From: Prochlorococcus sp. AG-402-G06
GTDB lineage: Bacteria > Cyanobacteriota > Cyanobacteriia > PCC-6307 > Cyanobiaceae
Direction: 5' to 3'
NCBI GenBank assembly: GCA_003277985.1
Contig: QCHR01000002.1
Span: forward strand, 79,636 to 143,635
Length of the DNA stretch: 64,000 bases
In this document: one piece after another, positions 17,817-25,618 of the stretch
How the letters are laid out: the number at the start of each line of letters is the position of its first letter
How positions within the stretch are numbered: the first letter of the stretch is position 1
Translations under genes and position numbers: made by a program
Notes under the pieces: generated by a model
What the model saw: the letters and a program-made list of their open reading frames with translations, nothing else
What the model was told of the DNA's origin: nothing
The model's database searches: none

Positions 17817-18281
17817 TTGTCAAATAAAACTCTTTACCTGGCCTCTCCATATGGTTTCTCTGAGCATTGGAGATTGAAACTTTTACCTGAATTTATCAAT
17901 AAACTTGAATGTATGGGAGCAAATGTTTGGGAGCCTTTTGCTCGCAATAGTAATATTGATTTCTCAACCCCAGGTTGGGCTAATAAAGTCGCTTGTTCAA
18001 ACTTAGACGATTTAAGGAGGTCTGATGGTTTATTTGCAATAGTAAATGGCACTCCGCCTGATGAGGGGGTGATGGTTGAGCTTGGGGTGGCTATTGCTTT
18101 AGGTAAACCAACATTTTTATTTAGAGATGATTTCCGAAAATGTACTGATTCTGAAGAATATCCTCTCAATTTAATGATTTTTTTGGGTATTCCTTATGAT
18201 TCATGGAATGATTACTATTACCGATCAACGGCTGAGATTGAAAGTAAAGAGAAAGCCATTTATAAATGGTTAAGTAGTTAA
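17817..18281 (+). CDS. Nucleoside 2-deoxyribosyltransferase-like protein
   Basis: A 154-residue protein resembling the nucleoside 2-deoxyribosyltransferase fold, which cleaves or swaps the base of 2'-deoxynucleosides or nucleotides. Family features: LYLASPYGF at the N-terminus, a helix with NKLECMGANVWEPF, SDGLFAIVNG, and TPPDEGVMVELGVAIALGKP, where the Glu should be the catalytic nucleophile and the preceding Asp a base-binding residue. TTG start. Substrate and role (nucleotide salvage or clean-up) cannot be told from sequence. It precedes an MTHFR-like gene by 119 bases on the same strand. Confidence 0.75.
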   Translation: MSNKTLYLASPYGFSEHWRLKLLPEFINKLECMGANVWEPFARNSNIDFSTPGWANKVACSNLDDLRRSDGLFAIVNGTPPDEGVMVELGVAIALGKPTFLFRDDFRKCTDSEEYPLNLMIFLGIPYDSWNDYYYRSTAEIESKEKAIYKWLSS

Positions 18282-18400
18282 ATTTATTTCACTTTAATTT
18301 AATTTTTTTAGGTATTACTTTTACGACTTTATCTTGCATTAATTTATATTCATAAAATTTGTTATGATTTATTTTATTAACTATACCTATTATATCGTAA

Positions 18401-19246
18401 ATGAGTGAAATATTATTTAACTTAAATAATATAAGGCTAGAAATTTCTTTCAAGTCATTGGATGAACTTCGGTCTATCCTATCTTTTTACAATAGAAATA
18501 ATCTTCAAAAAATAAATATACCTTGCAAAAATAGCCTAAAAAAGGATTTTTTATTGAATTCTATAAAAATTTCAAGGGAAGAATTCCCCTCTATAGATAT
18601 TATTCCTCATTTTAGTATTCTTCACGAATTCAAAAGAAATAGGATTAATACTAAGGATTCATTTATTAGATTTCTTGAGTTTGTAAAATATTTAGGATGT
18701 AAAGAAGTACTTCTTGTCTCAGGTTCTCAAAAAAGATCAACATACGACTCTATTCAAGCCTTGAGTTCTATTAAAGAGAATTCTTTATTTTTAGATACCG
18801 ATTTTTCTATTGGAGTAGCCTTTAATCCTTATCTACCGTTTCCTTTATTTGATCAAGAGGTAATAAGATTAGAAAAGAAACTTCAATCAGGTTTAGTAAG
18901 ATCTATTTGGTTTCAATTTGGGACTGATTATAAACTCCTAAAAAATCGAATTGATATAGTTAAAAATATAATATCCTCTACTAAGAAAAATTATCCTAAT
19001 ATTTCAAATATTATTCTTTTTGGTAGTATTTTAATACCTACTAAGCAATTTTTGACTAGATTCAAATATAGACCTTGGAAAGGGGTTTATTGTTCTAACG
19101 AATTTTTAAATTCAGTTGACTTTGCGGATCATCTAATTAAAAAATTACTTATAACTTACAAAGATTATAATGTTTTACCTATAATTGAAACTAGTATAAC
19201 TTCCGAAAATCATTTGGAGAAATTACAAAATATACTAATTTTGTAA
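18401..19246 (+). CDS. Divergent methylenetetrahydrofolate reductase-like barrel protein
   Basis: A 281-residue protein with the layout of a MetF-type TIM barrel: LEISFKS near the start, IIPHFSILHEF, YLGCKEVLLVSGSQ, then SIGVAFNPYLPFPLFDQEVI plus LEKKLQSGL and SIWFQFGTD, which mirror the VAAYPE, LKRKVDAGA and ITQFFFD elements of MetF. The FAD-site RGD aspartate is replaced (VSGSQ), so ordinary reductase activity is doubtful. The glutamate of the first strand (E14) and the QF glutamine are kept. ATG start. I infer a distant or repurposed MTHFR relative. Confidence 0.6.
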   Translation: MSEILFNLNNIRLEISFKSLDELRSILSFYNRNNLQKINIPCKNSLKKDFLLNSIKISREEFPSIDIIPHFSILHEFKRNRINTKDSFIRFLEFVKYLGCKEVLLVSGSQKRSTYDSIQALSSIKENSLFLDTDFSIGVAFNPYLPFPLFDQEVIRLEKKLQSGLVRSIWFQFGTDYKLLKNRIDIVKNIISSTKKNYPNISNIILFGSILIPTKQFLTRFKYRPWKGVYCSNEFLNSVDFADHLIKKLLITYKDYNVLPIIETSITSENHLEKLQNILIL

Positions 19247-19501
19247 AATTATCTATTTGTTCAATCAGGTAAATAGTTATATTAATTAAGTTTTATTTAT
19301 CAAAATAAAACAATACTTTATAAACCAAAGCTTAAAGAGTTGTTTTAATTGAGGTGTTTCTTAAACTCAATATGTTCGATAATATTTTAGGATAAATAAT
19401 TAGTTCATAAACTTCCTCACAAAATTGAATTAATGGTTTAAAAGGATTCATTTCCATTTTTTATATTAGAAATTGGTGCGTTATGAGGTACAAATTATTT
19501 T

Positions 19502-19544
19502 CTAAGGGATTAATTTGATCGCTAGATCAGGAGTTAGCCCTTAG
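19502..19544. ncRNA. Candidate structured RNA element
   Basis: CTAAGGG at 19502-19508 pairs with CCCTTAG at 19538-19544. Inside it TGATC (19516-19520) pairs with GATCA (19525-19529) around a GCTA tetraloop. The two stacked stems are separated by an internal loop of 7 and 8 bases. A GC-containing nested stem in an otherwise AT-rich spacer suggests a small RNA or an operator pair. Strand and ends are unknown. Confidence 0.35.
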
Positions 19545-19658
19545 CAAGAGATGTAACTATTAAGTACTGTAAAGGAACTATTAATTTTTGTAAACCCCTT
19601 TCGATTTTTCTCCCTTTCTCGTGTTTTCTTTAGCGGCCATCAAAAAAACAACTTTTCT

Positions 19659-19766
19659 TTAATGCCAGTCGATGTCAAGATAGTAAGTATTATGATAACT
19701 ATAGGAATAGAAGTTGAGCTCTTTTTGTGTGTAAGTTTTAGCTAATTTTTCATCGTTTGGTGTCAC
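19659..19766 (-). CDS. Possible 35-residue microprotein
   Basis: On the complement, GTG at 19764-19766 follows AGAAGGAA, a fair ribosome-binding sequence. The frame reads MTPNDEKLAKTYTQKELN and ends YSYHNTYYLDIDWH. The frame stays open upstream for about 17 more codons with protein-like content (NYLQTLEEVKNLSEG) but has no start codon there. Composition is more balanced than random AT-rich sequence. Unknown function. Confidence 0.35.
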   Translation of the reverse strand: MTPNDEKLAKTYTQKELNFYSYSYHNTYYLDIDWH

Positions 19767-19863
19767 ACTTCCTTCTGATAAGTTTTTGACTTCCTCTAGT
19801 GTTTGTAGATAATTCGCGGTCGATGGAATTTTCCATTAATTTATTTATAGACGAATAGAAAAA

Positions 19864-20067
19864 ATGTTTTCATCTAGAAAAAAGCCAGTTCAAAAGACCA
19901 TACCCCAAACAAATTCTTTTGCCGCAGAAACCTTTTTGCTAAGAAGAGGTTCTGAGGCTACTAGATATAAGATTGCCGCTCTGATGATGTTTATAGCTGG
20001 CTTTGGCTTACTTACTTTGGGCACTTGGGTACTCAACGATTTTAATTTTCTTACTTTTACAAATTAA
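19864..20067 (+). CDS. Small single-pass membrane protein, hypothetical
   Basis: 67 residues: a basic, polar head (MFSSRKKPVQKTIPQTNSFA), RRGSEATRYK, then one transmembrane helix (IAALMMFIAGFGLLTLGTWV) and a short tail. The head is cytoplasmic by the positive-inside rule. ATG start. Its place in a cluster of small genes gives no pathway hint. Confidence 0.6.
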   Translation: MFSSRKKPVQKTIPQTNSFAAETFLLRRGSEATRYKIAALMMFIAGFGLLTLGTWVLNDFNFLTFTN

Positions 20068-20210
20068 ATACGTAGATTTACATATTTAATTTTTAAATAC
20101 AAAGCTGCTGATCTAAAAATACACACTTTAAAAAATACTTATTTTTATTTATACAGTCTTTCTTGAAAAGGCCTATATTTAGGTTCTAACGTAGAATATT
20201 AGAAATTTAA

Positions 20211-20546
20211 ATGTCAAACTCTTGGGATAGATATTTTGCTCATTATTCCGACTGGGATGAAGCGCATTGTTTTAACGTTAGATTGGAGCTTAAGTTTGAG
20301 GAGCAAATTAAAAATTTAGGTTATATAGAATTCACTGATCCCAGTGACTTATTTCAAATAGATAATAATATTTCTAATAAAACTCTTCCAAAAAGCAAAA
20401 CTTACATAAAGTCCAAAAATGAAATCTCTTTATCTTTTGAGGTCCCTTATGATTGGTCTATTGATACGGATTGGGAAGACAAGGCTCTAGTTCTTCTTGG
20501 GTTAAGTGATGAGTGGGTTATAGACTCTTCTGTTGAAGATAAATGA
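20211..20546 (+). CDS. Hypothetical protein, 111 residues
   Basis: A soluble, acidic, tryptophan-rich protein (MSNSWDRYFAHYSDWDEAH; PYDWSIDTDWEDKALVLLGL). ATG start. The composition is clearly coding-like. No family, cysteines or membrane segments. It ends 57 bases before the convergent hypothetical gene. Confidence 0.6.
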   Translation: MSNSWDRYFAHYSDWDEAHCFNVRLELKFEEQIKNLGYIEFTDPSDLFQIDNNISNKTLPKSKTYIKSKNEISLSFEVPYDWSIDTDWEDKALVLLGLSDEWVIDSSVEDK

Positions 20547-20602
20547 ATTTACATCAGCTATATTTTTTAATTTGAATTTTTTAATTTCTTTTTAAATATA
20601 TT

Positions 20603-20869
20603 CTAAGAATAGAAAATAAGTGCAAGGCCTTTTTGGGTTAGATGAAATTCTTTCTCTTCACGGCTTAAATCCATTGATAATTCCTCACCTTCTTTAATTG
20701 CTTGGTCATAAGGTGGTTTCGCAGGCGAATTACCTTTGTAAATAGCTGCAATACCTAATGGTGTTGCGTTCCAAGCGAAATTAGCAGTTTCTCCAATAGG
20801 AGGCTGATTTAAGGCTTCTTCAAGAAGACTTGGAGGCGTTGATTTTGGTCGAGTAGTTGTTGATGTCAT
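20603..20869 (-). CDS. Hypothetical protein, 88 residues
   Basis: Begins with a Thr/Pro-rich head (MTSTTTRPKSTPPSLLEEAL) and continues with NQPPIGETANFAWNATPLG and AIYKGNSPAKPPYDQAIKE. Soluble and proline-rich, without recognisable motifs. The base composition is higher in GC than its neighbours, typical of a better-conserved gene. Confidence 0.6.
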   Translation of the reverse strand: MTSTTTRPKSTPPSLLEEALNQPPIGETANFAWNATPLGIAAIYKGNSPAKPPYDQAIKEGEELSMDLSREEKEFHLTQKGLALIFYS

Positions 20870-21064
20870 GTCTATATTTAAAATTTCTTATAAAAAAAAC
20901 TTGTTGAGTGATCCTTAGAAGAACTAATACTTTCACTTTCTAGTACATTAGTTAGTTTTATGCGTGAATTTTGTTGATCTCTGCATTCTTTCGAAAGCTT
21001 ATCCAATTAAATTTATACTTTAAACGTAGATAAAATCTTTAATTTTTTTTGAAAAATATTTTTG

Positions 21065-21460
21065 TTATTTATCTTGTATCATTTTTTGAAACAGAATAAA
21101 TTGCTTAAACTGTTCAAATAGTTCTTCATTGTATTTTTCACTTGATTCGGATGAATCAGTCACTAATGAGTGGGTGTATTCTTTTCTATTGTAGATTATA
21201 CCCTTATCTGAAATCAATTCATCAAGATCATTGTCTTGGAAAGATGAATTAACCATATTATTTGTTTTGCCATAAAGCTTCTTACTTCCCAAATCACTTG
21301 TTTTTTTTATATTAAACTCACCTCTCGCCGTAAGTGCTTCTTCAACTAATTTTCCTACGACTTTTGATTGGCTTAAATTTTCCTTGTTTGAAATTTTGGT
21401 TATCAGCTCTTGTGCATTAACTGAGGGAAGATAGCCAATCCTTTTTCTTATGGAGGGCAT
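21065..21460 (-). CDS. Ribbon-helix-helix-like hypothetical protein
   Basis: About 131 residues. The N-terminal part reads MPSIRKRIGYLPSVNAQEL, then a helix-turn-helix pair ITKISNKENLSQSKVVGKLV and EEALTARGEF. A short strand followed by two helices with an NLSQSK turn is the pattern of ribbon-helix-helix DNA-binding or antitoxin-like proteins. The C-terminal half is charged and unstructured-looking, ending FEQFKQFILFQKMIQDK. I chose ATG 21460 rather than TTG 21469, because the latter lies inside a perfect palindrome. No toxin-like partner is adjacent. Confidence 0.55.
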   Translation of the reverse strand: MPSIRKRIGYLPSVNAQELITKISNKENLSQSKVVGKLVEEALTARGEFNIKKTSDLGSKKLYGKTNNMVNSSFQDNDLDELISDKGIIYNRKEYTHSLVTDSSESSEKYNEELFEQFKQFILFQKMIQDK

Positions 21461-21462
21461 AC

Positions 21463-21476
21463 ATATCAATTGATAT
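21463..21476. promoter_or_regulatory. Perfect 14-bp palindrome at the RHH-like gene start
   Basis: ATATCAATTGATAT reads the same on both strands and lies 3 to 16 bases upstream of the ATG of the ribbon-helix-helix-like gene. Such a site could be an operator for autoregulation. A perfect 14-mer of only A, T and one CG pair can also occur by chance in this AT-rich region. Confidence 0.4.
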
Positions 21477-21545
21477 AGAAATTTAATTTACTTTATCTTT
21501 TGATAGATTTCCAAATAATTTATTTATTTCTTGACTTTAGATTTC

Positions 21546-21722
21546 CTAAAAAATCCATTCTTCTAAAATTATTTGAGCTTTCTTCCATTCATTATTAGCT
21601 TTAAGTTCATTTATTTTCTTTAGAGCTGAATATGCCATTTCCCCTTTTTCCCAAAAAAGAATGTGATTTATTGGGTTTAGAAGATTAGATTCACCACTTG
21701 AATTTGTATGTTTTTTAGGCAT
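21546..21722 (-). CDS. 58-residue hypothetical protein
   Basis: On the complement, ATG at 21720-21722 opens MPKKHTNSSGESNLLNPINH. A helical, lysine-rich body follows (EKGEMAYSALKKINELKAN; EWKKAQIILEEWIF). Two helices with W and L spacing suggest a small helical hairpin. Soluble. No family recognised. Confidence 0.5.
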   Translation of the reverse strand: MPKKHTNSSGESNLLNPINHILFWEKGEMAYSALKKINELKANNEWKKAQIILEEWIF

Positions 21723-21891
21723 TAGTTCACCAAAAATAGGTATTTCTTGATTAAAATTGGATGGCTAGTCATAATTTATACAATAGACTATTAACTATCT
21801 CTTTAAAAAAAATAATACAGTTAAATAAATTCTCTATACAATTAGTATTGCTCTCACTTGATTTTTAATATGTTATTTTGATCGATTTGTA

Positions 21892-22107
21892 TTAATTTTT
21901 TTTGTCTTCAGGAAACTCGGGTTTCTCTTTTTTCTTTCTCCGGCCATCTGAAAGCTCTAGTAAAGTTGAAAGCTGTTCATATACTGATCTAAGTGAAGAT
22001 AATTCTGGTAATAAGCCATCATTTCTTAGATCTTCATCCATGTACCTAAGCTCTTGTCTCACGTAAGAGAGAATTGATTTTGCTTCATCTCTTTTTGGGC
22101 CAGCCAT
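21892..22107 (-). CDS. Small helical protein, paralogue of 25053-25256
   Basis: 71 residues: MAGPKRDEAKSILSYVRQEL and RYMDEDLRNDGLLPELSSLR, then VYEQLSTLLELSDG and a KKK-rich tail KEKPEFPEDKKN. It matches the protein encoded at 25053-25256 along the whole length, with the shared core RQELR, GLLPELS, VY, KPEF. A two-helix soluble protein. Two copies about 3 kb apart in opposite orientation. Function unknown. Confidence 0.65.
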   Translation of the reverse strand: MAGPKRDEAKSILSYVRQELRYMDEDLRNDGLLPELSSLRSVYEQLSTLLELSDGRRKKKEKPEFPEDKKN

Positions 22108-22242
22108 ATTTTTTTTATTTTCTGAAAAGATACAACAAAAAAGAACTGAATTAAGATTTCAACTGCGTATCAAGACAATCTGTTTCAAGATAAAATCTTT
22201 ATTATTTTATTAAAATATAAACTATGGGAATTTTATTTTTTG

Positions 22243-23460
22243 ATGATTTCAGATCTTGTAATTATTGGTGGAGGTGCGTCTGGTTTTATGGGGGCAATCA
22301 CAGCTATAAATAGTGGACTTAGATCTGTAGTAATACTTGAAGGAACTTCAAAAGTGCTTGAAAAAGTTAGAATTAGCGGTGGTGGTCGATGTAATTTAAC
22401 TAACGCATGTTGGGATATCTCTGATTTAGTAAATAATTATCCTAGAGGAGAAAAACAACTAATAGGCTTGTTTAATAGATTTTCCACGACAGAAGCTTTC
22501 AAGTGGTTTCAAGAGAAAGGACTTAATCTTAAAGTAGAGAAAGATGGACGAATATTTCCTTGCTCTGATTCTTCTGAAGATGTTATTAAATGTTTGACGG
22601 ATCTTGCAAAAAAATCTGGTGTAAAAGTAGTTACTAATTCTCATGTGAAGAATATAAGCATAACTAATAGGGGCTTCAATTTATTAGTTAAAGGCAAGGA
22701 ACATTTTGAAGCAAAAAATATTTTGATTTGCACTGGAGGCCATCCTAGTGGTCGCAGATTGGCAAAGAGTCTGGGTCATTCAATTATTCATCCTGTACCC
22801 TCTCTTTTTTCTTTTTCTACTTCTCAGAAATCATTAAATTCTTGTTCAGGTATAACGTTAGATGTTCAAATTAAACTTATCGTTAACAATAAAAAATATG
22901 TTGGCACTGGACCGATATTGATAACTCATAAAGGTTTTAGTGGACCAGTTATACTTAGACTTTCTGCATTTAGTGCTAGAAGTCTGTATTCCAATAAATA
23001 TAATGGTCAATTAATAATTAACTGGCTTTGTCTTGGGGAGAATGAAGTCAGATCAAAACTAGATTTATTTAAAAAAGAAAATGGTAAGAAGTTTTTATTT
23101 AATAATAAACCTTTTAGAACGTTACCTCGAAGCCTATGGAATGCCCTTCTTTTAAGTGTGAAAATTGACAGTAATTTAAAATGGGCTGATTTAACTAAAC
23201 GTGATAAGGAGATCATACTGAAATGCTTAACAAACAACAGCTATTTAATTAATAGTCGAGGACCTTTTGGTGAAGAATTTGTTACTGCAGGCGGAGTATC
23301 ACTTAAGGAAATTAATTTCAAAACTATGGAAAGTAGGATATGTAAAGGTCTATTTTTCGCAGGAGAGGTTTTAGATATAGATGGCATCACAGGTGGATTT
23401 AATTTCCAACATTGCTGGACAAGTGGTTGGGTCGCAGGCAATTCAGTGGTTTTAAAATAA
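22243..23460 (+). CDS. BaiN/HI0933-family FAD-dependent oxidoreductase
   Basis: A 405-residue flavoprotein. The N-terminal Rossmann loop is DLVIIGGGASGFMGAITA. RISGGGRCNLTNA, LICTGGHPSGRRLAKSLGHS and the C-terminal TAGGVSLKEINFKTME with FFAGEVLDIDGITGGFNFQ are hallmarks of the HI0933/YhiN/BaiN group, whose physiological substrates are mostly unknown. I chose ATG 22243 over the preceding TTG. It is the largest and most clearly conserved gene in the small-gene region. Confidence 0.9.
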   Translation: MISDLVIIGGGASGFMGAITAINSGLRSVVILEGTSKVLEKVRISGGGRCNLTNACWDISDLVNNYPRGEKQLIGLFNRFSTTEAFKWFQEKGLNLKVEKDGRIFPCSDSSEDVIKCLTDLAKKSGVKVVTNSHVKNISITNRGFNLLVKGKEHFEAKNILICTGGHPSGRRLAKSLGHSIIHPVPSLFSFSTSQKSLNSCSGITLDVQIKLIVNNKKYVGTGPILITHKGFSGPVILRLSAFSARSLYSNKYNGQLIINWLCLGENEVRSKLDLFKKENGKKFLFNNKPFRTLPRSLWNALLLSVKIDSNLKWADLTKRDKEIILKCLTNNSYLINSRGPFGEEFVTAGGVSLKEINFKTMESRICKGLFFAGEVLDIDGITGGFNFQHCWTSGWVAGNSVVLK

Positions 23461-23908
23461 TCATCTGCTCGATTTATTCTTTTAAACTTCAAAGAATTAT
23501 GGATAAATTTAATTTAAACTTCTAACTAAGAGATGCAAGTAGTGCTGGTATTGCGACTGCTATTAGTCCTACCGCTGCTGTTGCAGTAAGTAATGATGTG
23601 CTCACTTTTTATCAAAGATTTTTTATATTTTACATATTAAATTCGGATATTATTGTGAGTATTAATACTATTTAGGTTGATTTATTTACCTTACTTCTGT
23701 AGATGAATAAAAATAACCAACTTTTCTAAGTCGGTACATTCAAAAGCTCTGGTAATTTTCAATTACCACACCTCGGCAATTACTCCTAAGGCGATAAATG
23801 TAGACCACGTAGCCTGGGTATTAATACTTATCCTTATGGGACTGCACTTTTGTTTCCACGCTTTACCTCTTGTATATCTAAAGTCTACTGAAAATATTAT
23901 GAGTTAAA
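23461..23908. other. Spacer with a microgene and overlapping short frames
   Basis: 448 bases between the flavoprotein and DoxX genes. Besides the 27-residue frame at 23522-23605, 23700-23907 is open on both strands. The plus strand encodes a hydrophobic stretch (VAWVLILILMGLHFCFHALP) ending at TAA 23907, and the minus strand encodes NTQATWSTFIALGVIAEVW ending at 23770. Neither has an ATG, GTG or TTG start. TGGTAATT/AATTACCA at 23750-23768 forms an 8-bp hairpin at the end of the minus frame. Confidence 0.4.
23522..23605 (-). CDS. Possible 27-residue membrane peptide
   Basis: On the complement, GTG at 23603-23605 opens MSTSLLTATAAVGLIAVAIP and ends ALLASLS. The GC content and alanine-rich composition stand out sharply from the surrounding AT-rich DNA, which argues for selection on the protein. 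Such single-helix peptides are typical of minor photosystem or cytochrome b6f subunits, but it does not match PsaM, PsbM, PetN, PetG or PsbT as I know them. Weak ribosome-binding site. Confidence 0.5.
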   Translation of the reverse strand: MSTSLLTATAAVGLIAVAIPALLASLS

Positions 23909-24466
23909 TTGCTTAGTTCGATCTTCTATAAATCTATATTTAAGGATTTTGCTTTTCTTTTTTTGAGAGTATTCACAGGAGCACTCTTAATTCATCATGG
24001 CTTTGAAAAATTGAACGATATCAATAATTTTGCTGATGCTTTTGTTCGTCCTCTTCACTTGCCATTTCCTGTCACCCTATCTTACTTGGCTGCAGCGTCC
24101 GAAATTGGCGGTAGTTGGTTGTTGATAATTGGGCTTGCTACAAGATTGGGAGCGACTGCAATACTTGGCACCATGAGCGTAGCAATTTATCATGCAATTG
24201 TTACTTCAGGTTTCAACATATATTTACTTGAACTTTTAGCTCTTTATTTTGCTTCAGCTTTTTCAATTGTTTTGTTAGGACCAGGTATGTTCTCTGCTGA
24301 TTATCTAATTAAAGAAATTTTCAAATCAAAGCCGGATATTGCTATTTCTTTATACAGACAGCAATCTTCAAAAAGTTCTACACCTTTCTCAAATATTCAA
24401 CAGCCTGTATCTAATAAGCGAAAAAAATCATTTGATTTCCCTTTCTCTAGTTTCTTGTCTTCTTAG
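23909..24466 (+). CDS. DoxX-family membrane protein
   Basis: A 185-residue protein with four predicted transmembrane helices and the DoxX signature: FLRVFTGALLIHHGFEKLND, PVTLSYLAAASEIGGSWLLI, GLATRLGATAILGTMSVAIY and YLLELLALYFASAFSIVLLG. DoxX proteins are small quinone- or redox-related membrane proteins of largely unknown bacterial role. A TTG start right after the upstream open frame. The C-terminal tail (about 40 residues) is polar. Confidence 0.85.
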   Translation: MLSSIFYKSIFKDFAFLFLRVFTGALLIHHGFEKLNDINNFADAFVRPLHLPFPVTLSYLAAASEIGGSWLLIIGLATRLGATAILGTMSVAIYHAIVTSGFNIYLLELLALYFASAFSIVLLGPGMFSADYLIKEIFKSKPDIAISLYRQQSSKSSTPFSNIQQPVSNKRKKSFDFPFSSFLSS

Positions 24467-24481
24467 CATCCATTAGTCTGG

Positions 24482-24787
24482 TTAGCCTACTTTTTTCTTA
24501 GTTGATAAGTAAAACCACATCCAAGTAGGTAATGTAATAAAAAAACCTATTAAAATAATATAACTTTTTGTTGTATCCCAGGCAGCCTCATCACACTGCT
24601 CTTTGATTTTATTTGAATAATTTACTTTACTGCTAAGGGTTCTACAAATATTTAGACCATGAATACTAAGTGTTCCATAAGTTATTGCTGTAGGGACAGT
24701 AGCAAGGAATATTGCGAGTATTAAATTGCCTAGCCTCAGATTGAGGTCTTTTCTTTTTTGTTGATCCATATTTATATTTTTATCCAT
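24482..24787 (-). CDS. Two-helix membrane protein, hypothetical
   Basis: 101 residues: a basic head (MDKNINMDQQKRKDLNLRL), transmembrane helix 1 (GNLILAIFLATVPTAITYG), a loop with two cysteines (NICRTLSSKV, KEQCDEAAWD) and helix 2 (YIILIGFFITLPTWMWFYL). The cysteines in the loop between the helices would face the same compartment and could form a disulfide. Convergent with the DoxX gene, 15 bases apart. Function unknown. Confidence 0.6.
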   Translation of the reverse strand: MDKNINMDQQKRKDLNLRLGNLILAIFLATVPTAITYGTLSIHGLNICRTLSSKVNYSNKIKEQCDEAAWDTTKSYIILIGFFITLPTWMWFYLSTKKKVG

Positions 24788-25052
24788 ATCTATGATATGG
24801 GACAGTATATTTCTTATTTTTTTACAAAGGAGTATGTTTTATTCGGAATACCTCCTGAATTATTTGCTCTGCATTTTTAAAGTTAAAAGATCTTTGTTCT
24901 TTTATGATTTATAACTATATATATTTTATGTAATTAACTAGCTTTAAGTTTGGTAATAAATTTTGAGTTTATGAACTTTTAAAATTTGAAGATGCTTAAA
25001 ATACTTATCTTAGGTTAAAGTTACTTTCTAGAAGCAATCAAACTATTTTATA

Positions 25053-25256
25053 ATGTCTACCAGCAAGAGAGAGGAAGTTAGTTCTCATTTGCGATACATA
25101 AGGCAAGAACTTCGAGACTTGGATCAAATGTTAGGCCAATATGGCTTGTTGCCGGAGTTGTCTGAGCTGAAAGAGGTCTATAATTCTTTAGATGCTCTCC
25201 ATCAATTACTTTCAGGTAAAGTAAAAAAGAAACCGAAGCCTGAATTTGATGATTGA
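25053..25256 (+). CDS. Small helical protein, paralogue of 21892-22107
   Basis: 67 residues: MSTSKREEVSSHLRYIRQEL, RDLDQMLGQYGLLPELSELK, EVYNSLDALHQLLSGK, KKKPKPEFDD. It is nearly collinear with the protein at 21892-22107 (shared RQELR, GLLPELS, VY, KPEF), on the opposite strand. ATG start, soluble, predicted helical hairpin. No family known to me. Confidence 0.65.
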   Translation: MSTSKREEVSSHLRYIRQELRDLDQMLGQYGLLPELSELKEVYNSLDALHQLLSGKVKKKPKPEFDD

Positions 25257-25397
25257 GGCATTAAATTCTTTCTGAATAAATAGTTGAACACTTTAGGATT
25301 ATTTAATTTTAATATTTATCATTGAAAAATATTTATTAGGGCTTGCAAAAAATAGAAACTACTAACAATATATACCTAGGTAAAATTAATTGAACAA

Positions 25398-25601
25398 ATG
25401 AGTGAAGAAACTTGGAAAATTCAGTATAAGAAATGGAAAAATTTAAAACCTTATCAAATAAAATTGATTGATGATGGAGCTAAAAGTCAGTCTCAAGCTT
25501 GGCTCCTGAATTCTATGTGGTGTGAATGGCTAGTTTTGAAAAAAATAAACATTTCAGATATTTCTGAAAATGATATTTCTAATAATCCTTGGGAATCCTA
25601 A
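25398..25601 (+). CDS. 67-residue hypothetical protein
   Basis: A soluble, tryptophan- and lysine-rich protein (MSEETWKIQYKKWKNLKPYQ; SQAWLLNSMWCEWLVLKKI) with a polar, Asn/Ser-rich tail. ATG start. Convergent with the following PerM-type gene, 17 bases apart. No motif recognised. Confidence 0.5.
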   Translation: MSEETWKIQYKKWKNLKPYQIKLIDDGAKSQSQAWLLNSMWCEWLVLKKINISDISENDISNNPWES

Positions 25602-25618
25602 TACTTATTTCGTCTTTT

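Larger units (their letters stand above)
19247..19863. other. 617-base spacer with candidate RNA and a possible microgene
   Basis: The longest gene-poor interval in the window. It contains a nested inverted repeat at 19502-19544 and a minus-strand frame at 19659-19766, both listed separately. The remainder is AT-rich. No tRNA fold is seen. Confidence 0.4.

Noticed and set aside
24836..24914. 26-codon frame starting beside an AAAGGAG sequence
   Set aside because: The purine run is only one base from the ATG, too close for initiation, and the peptide has no conserved character.
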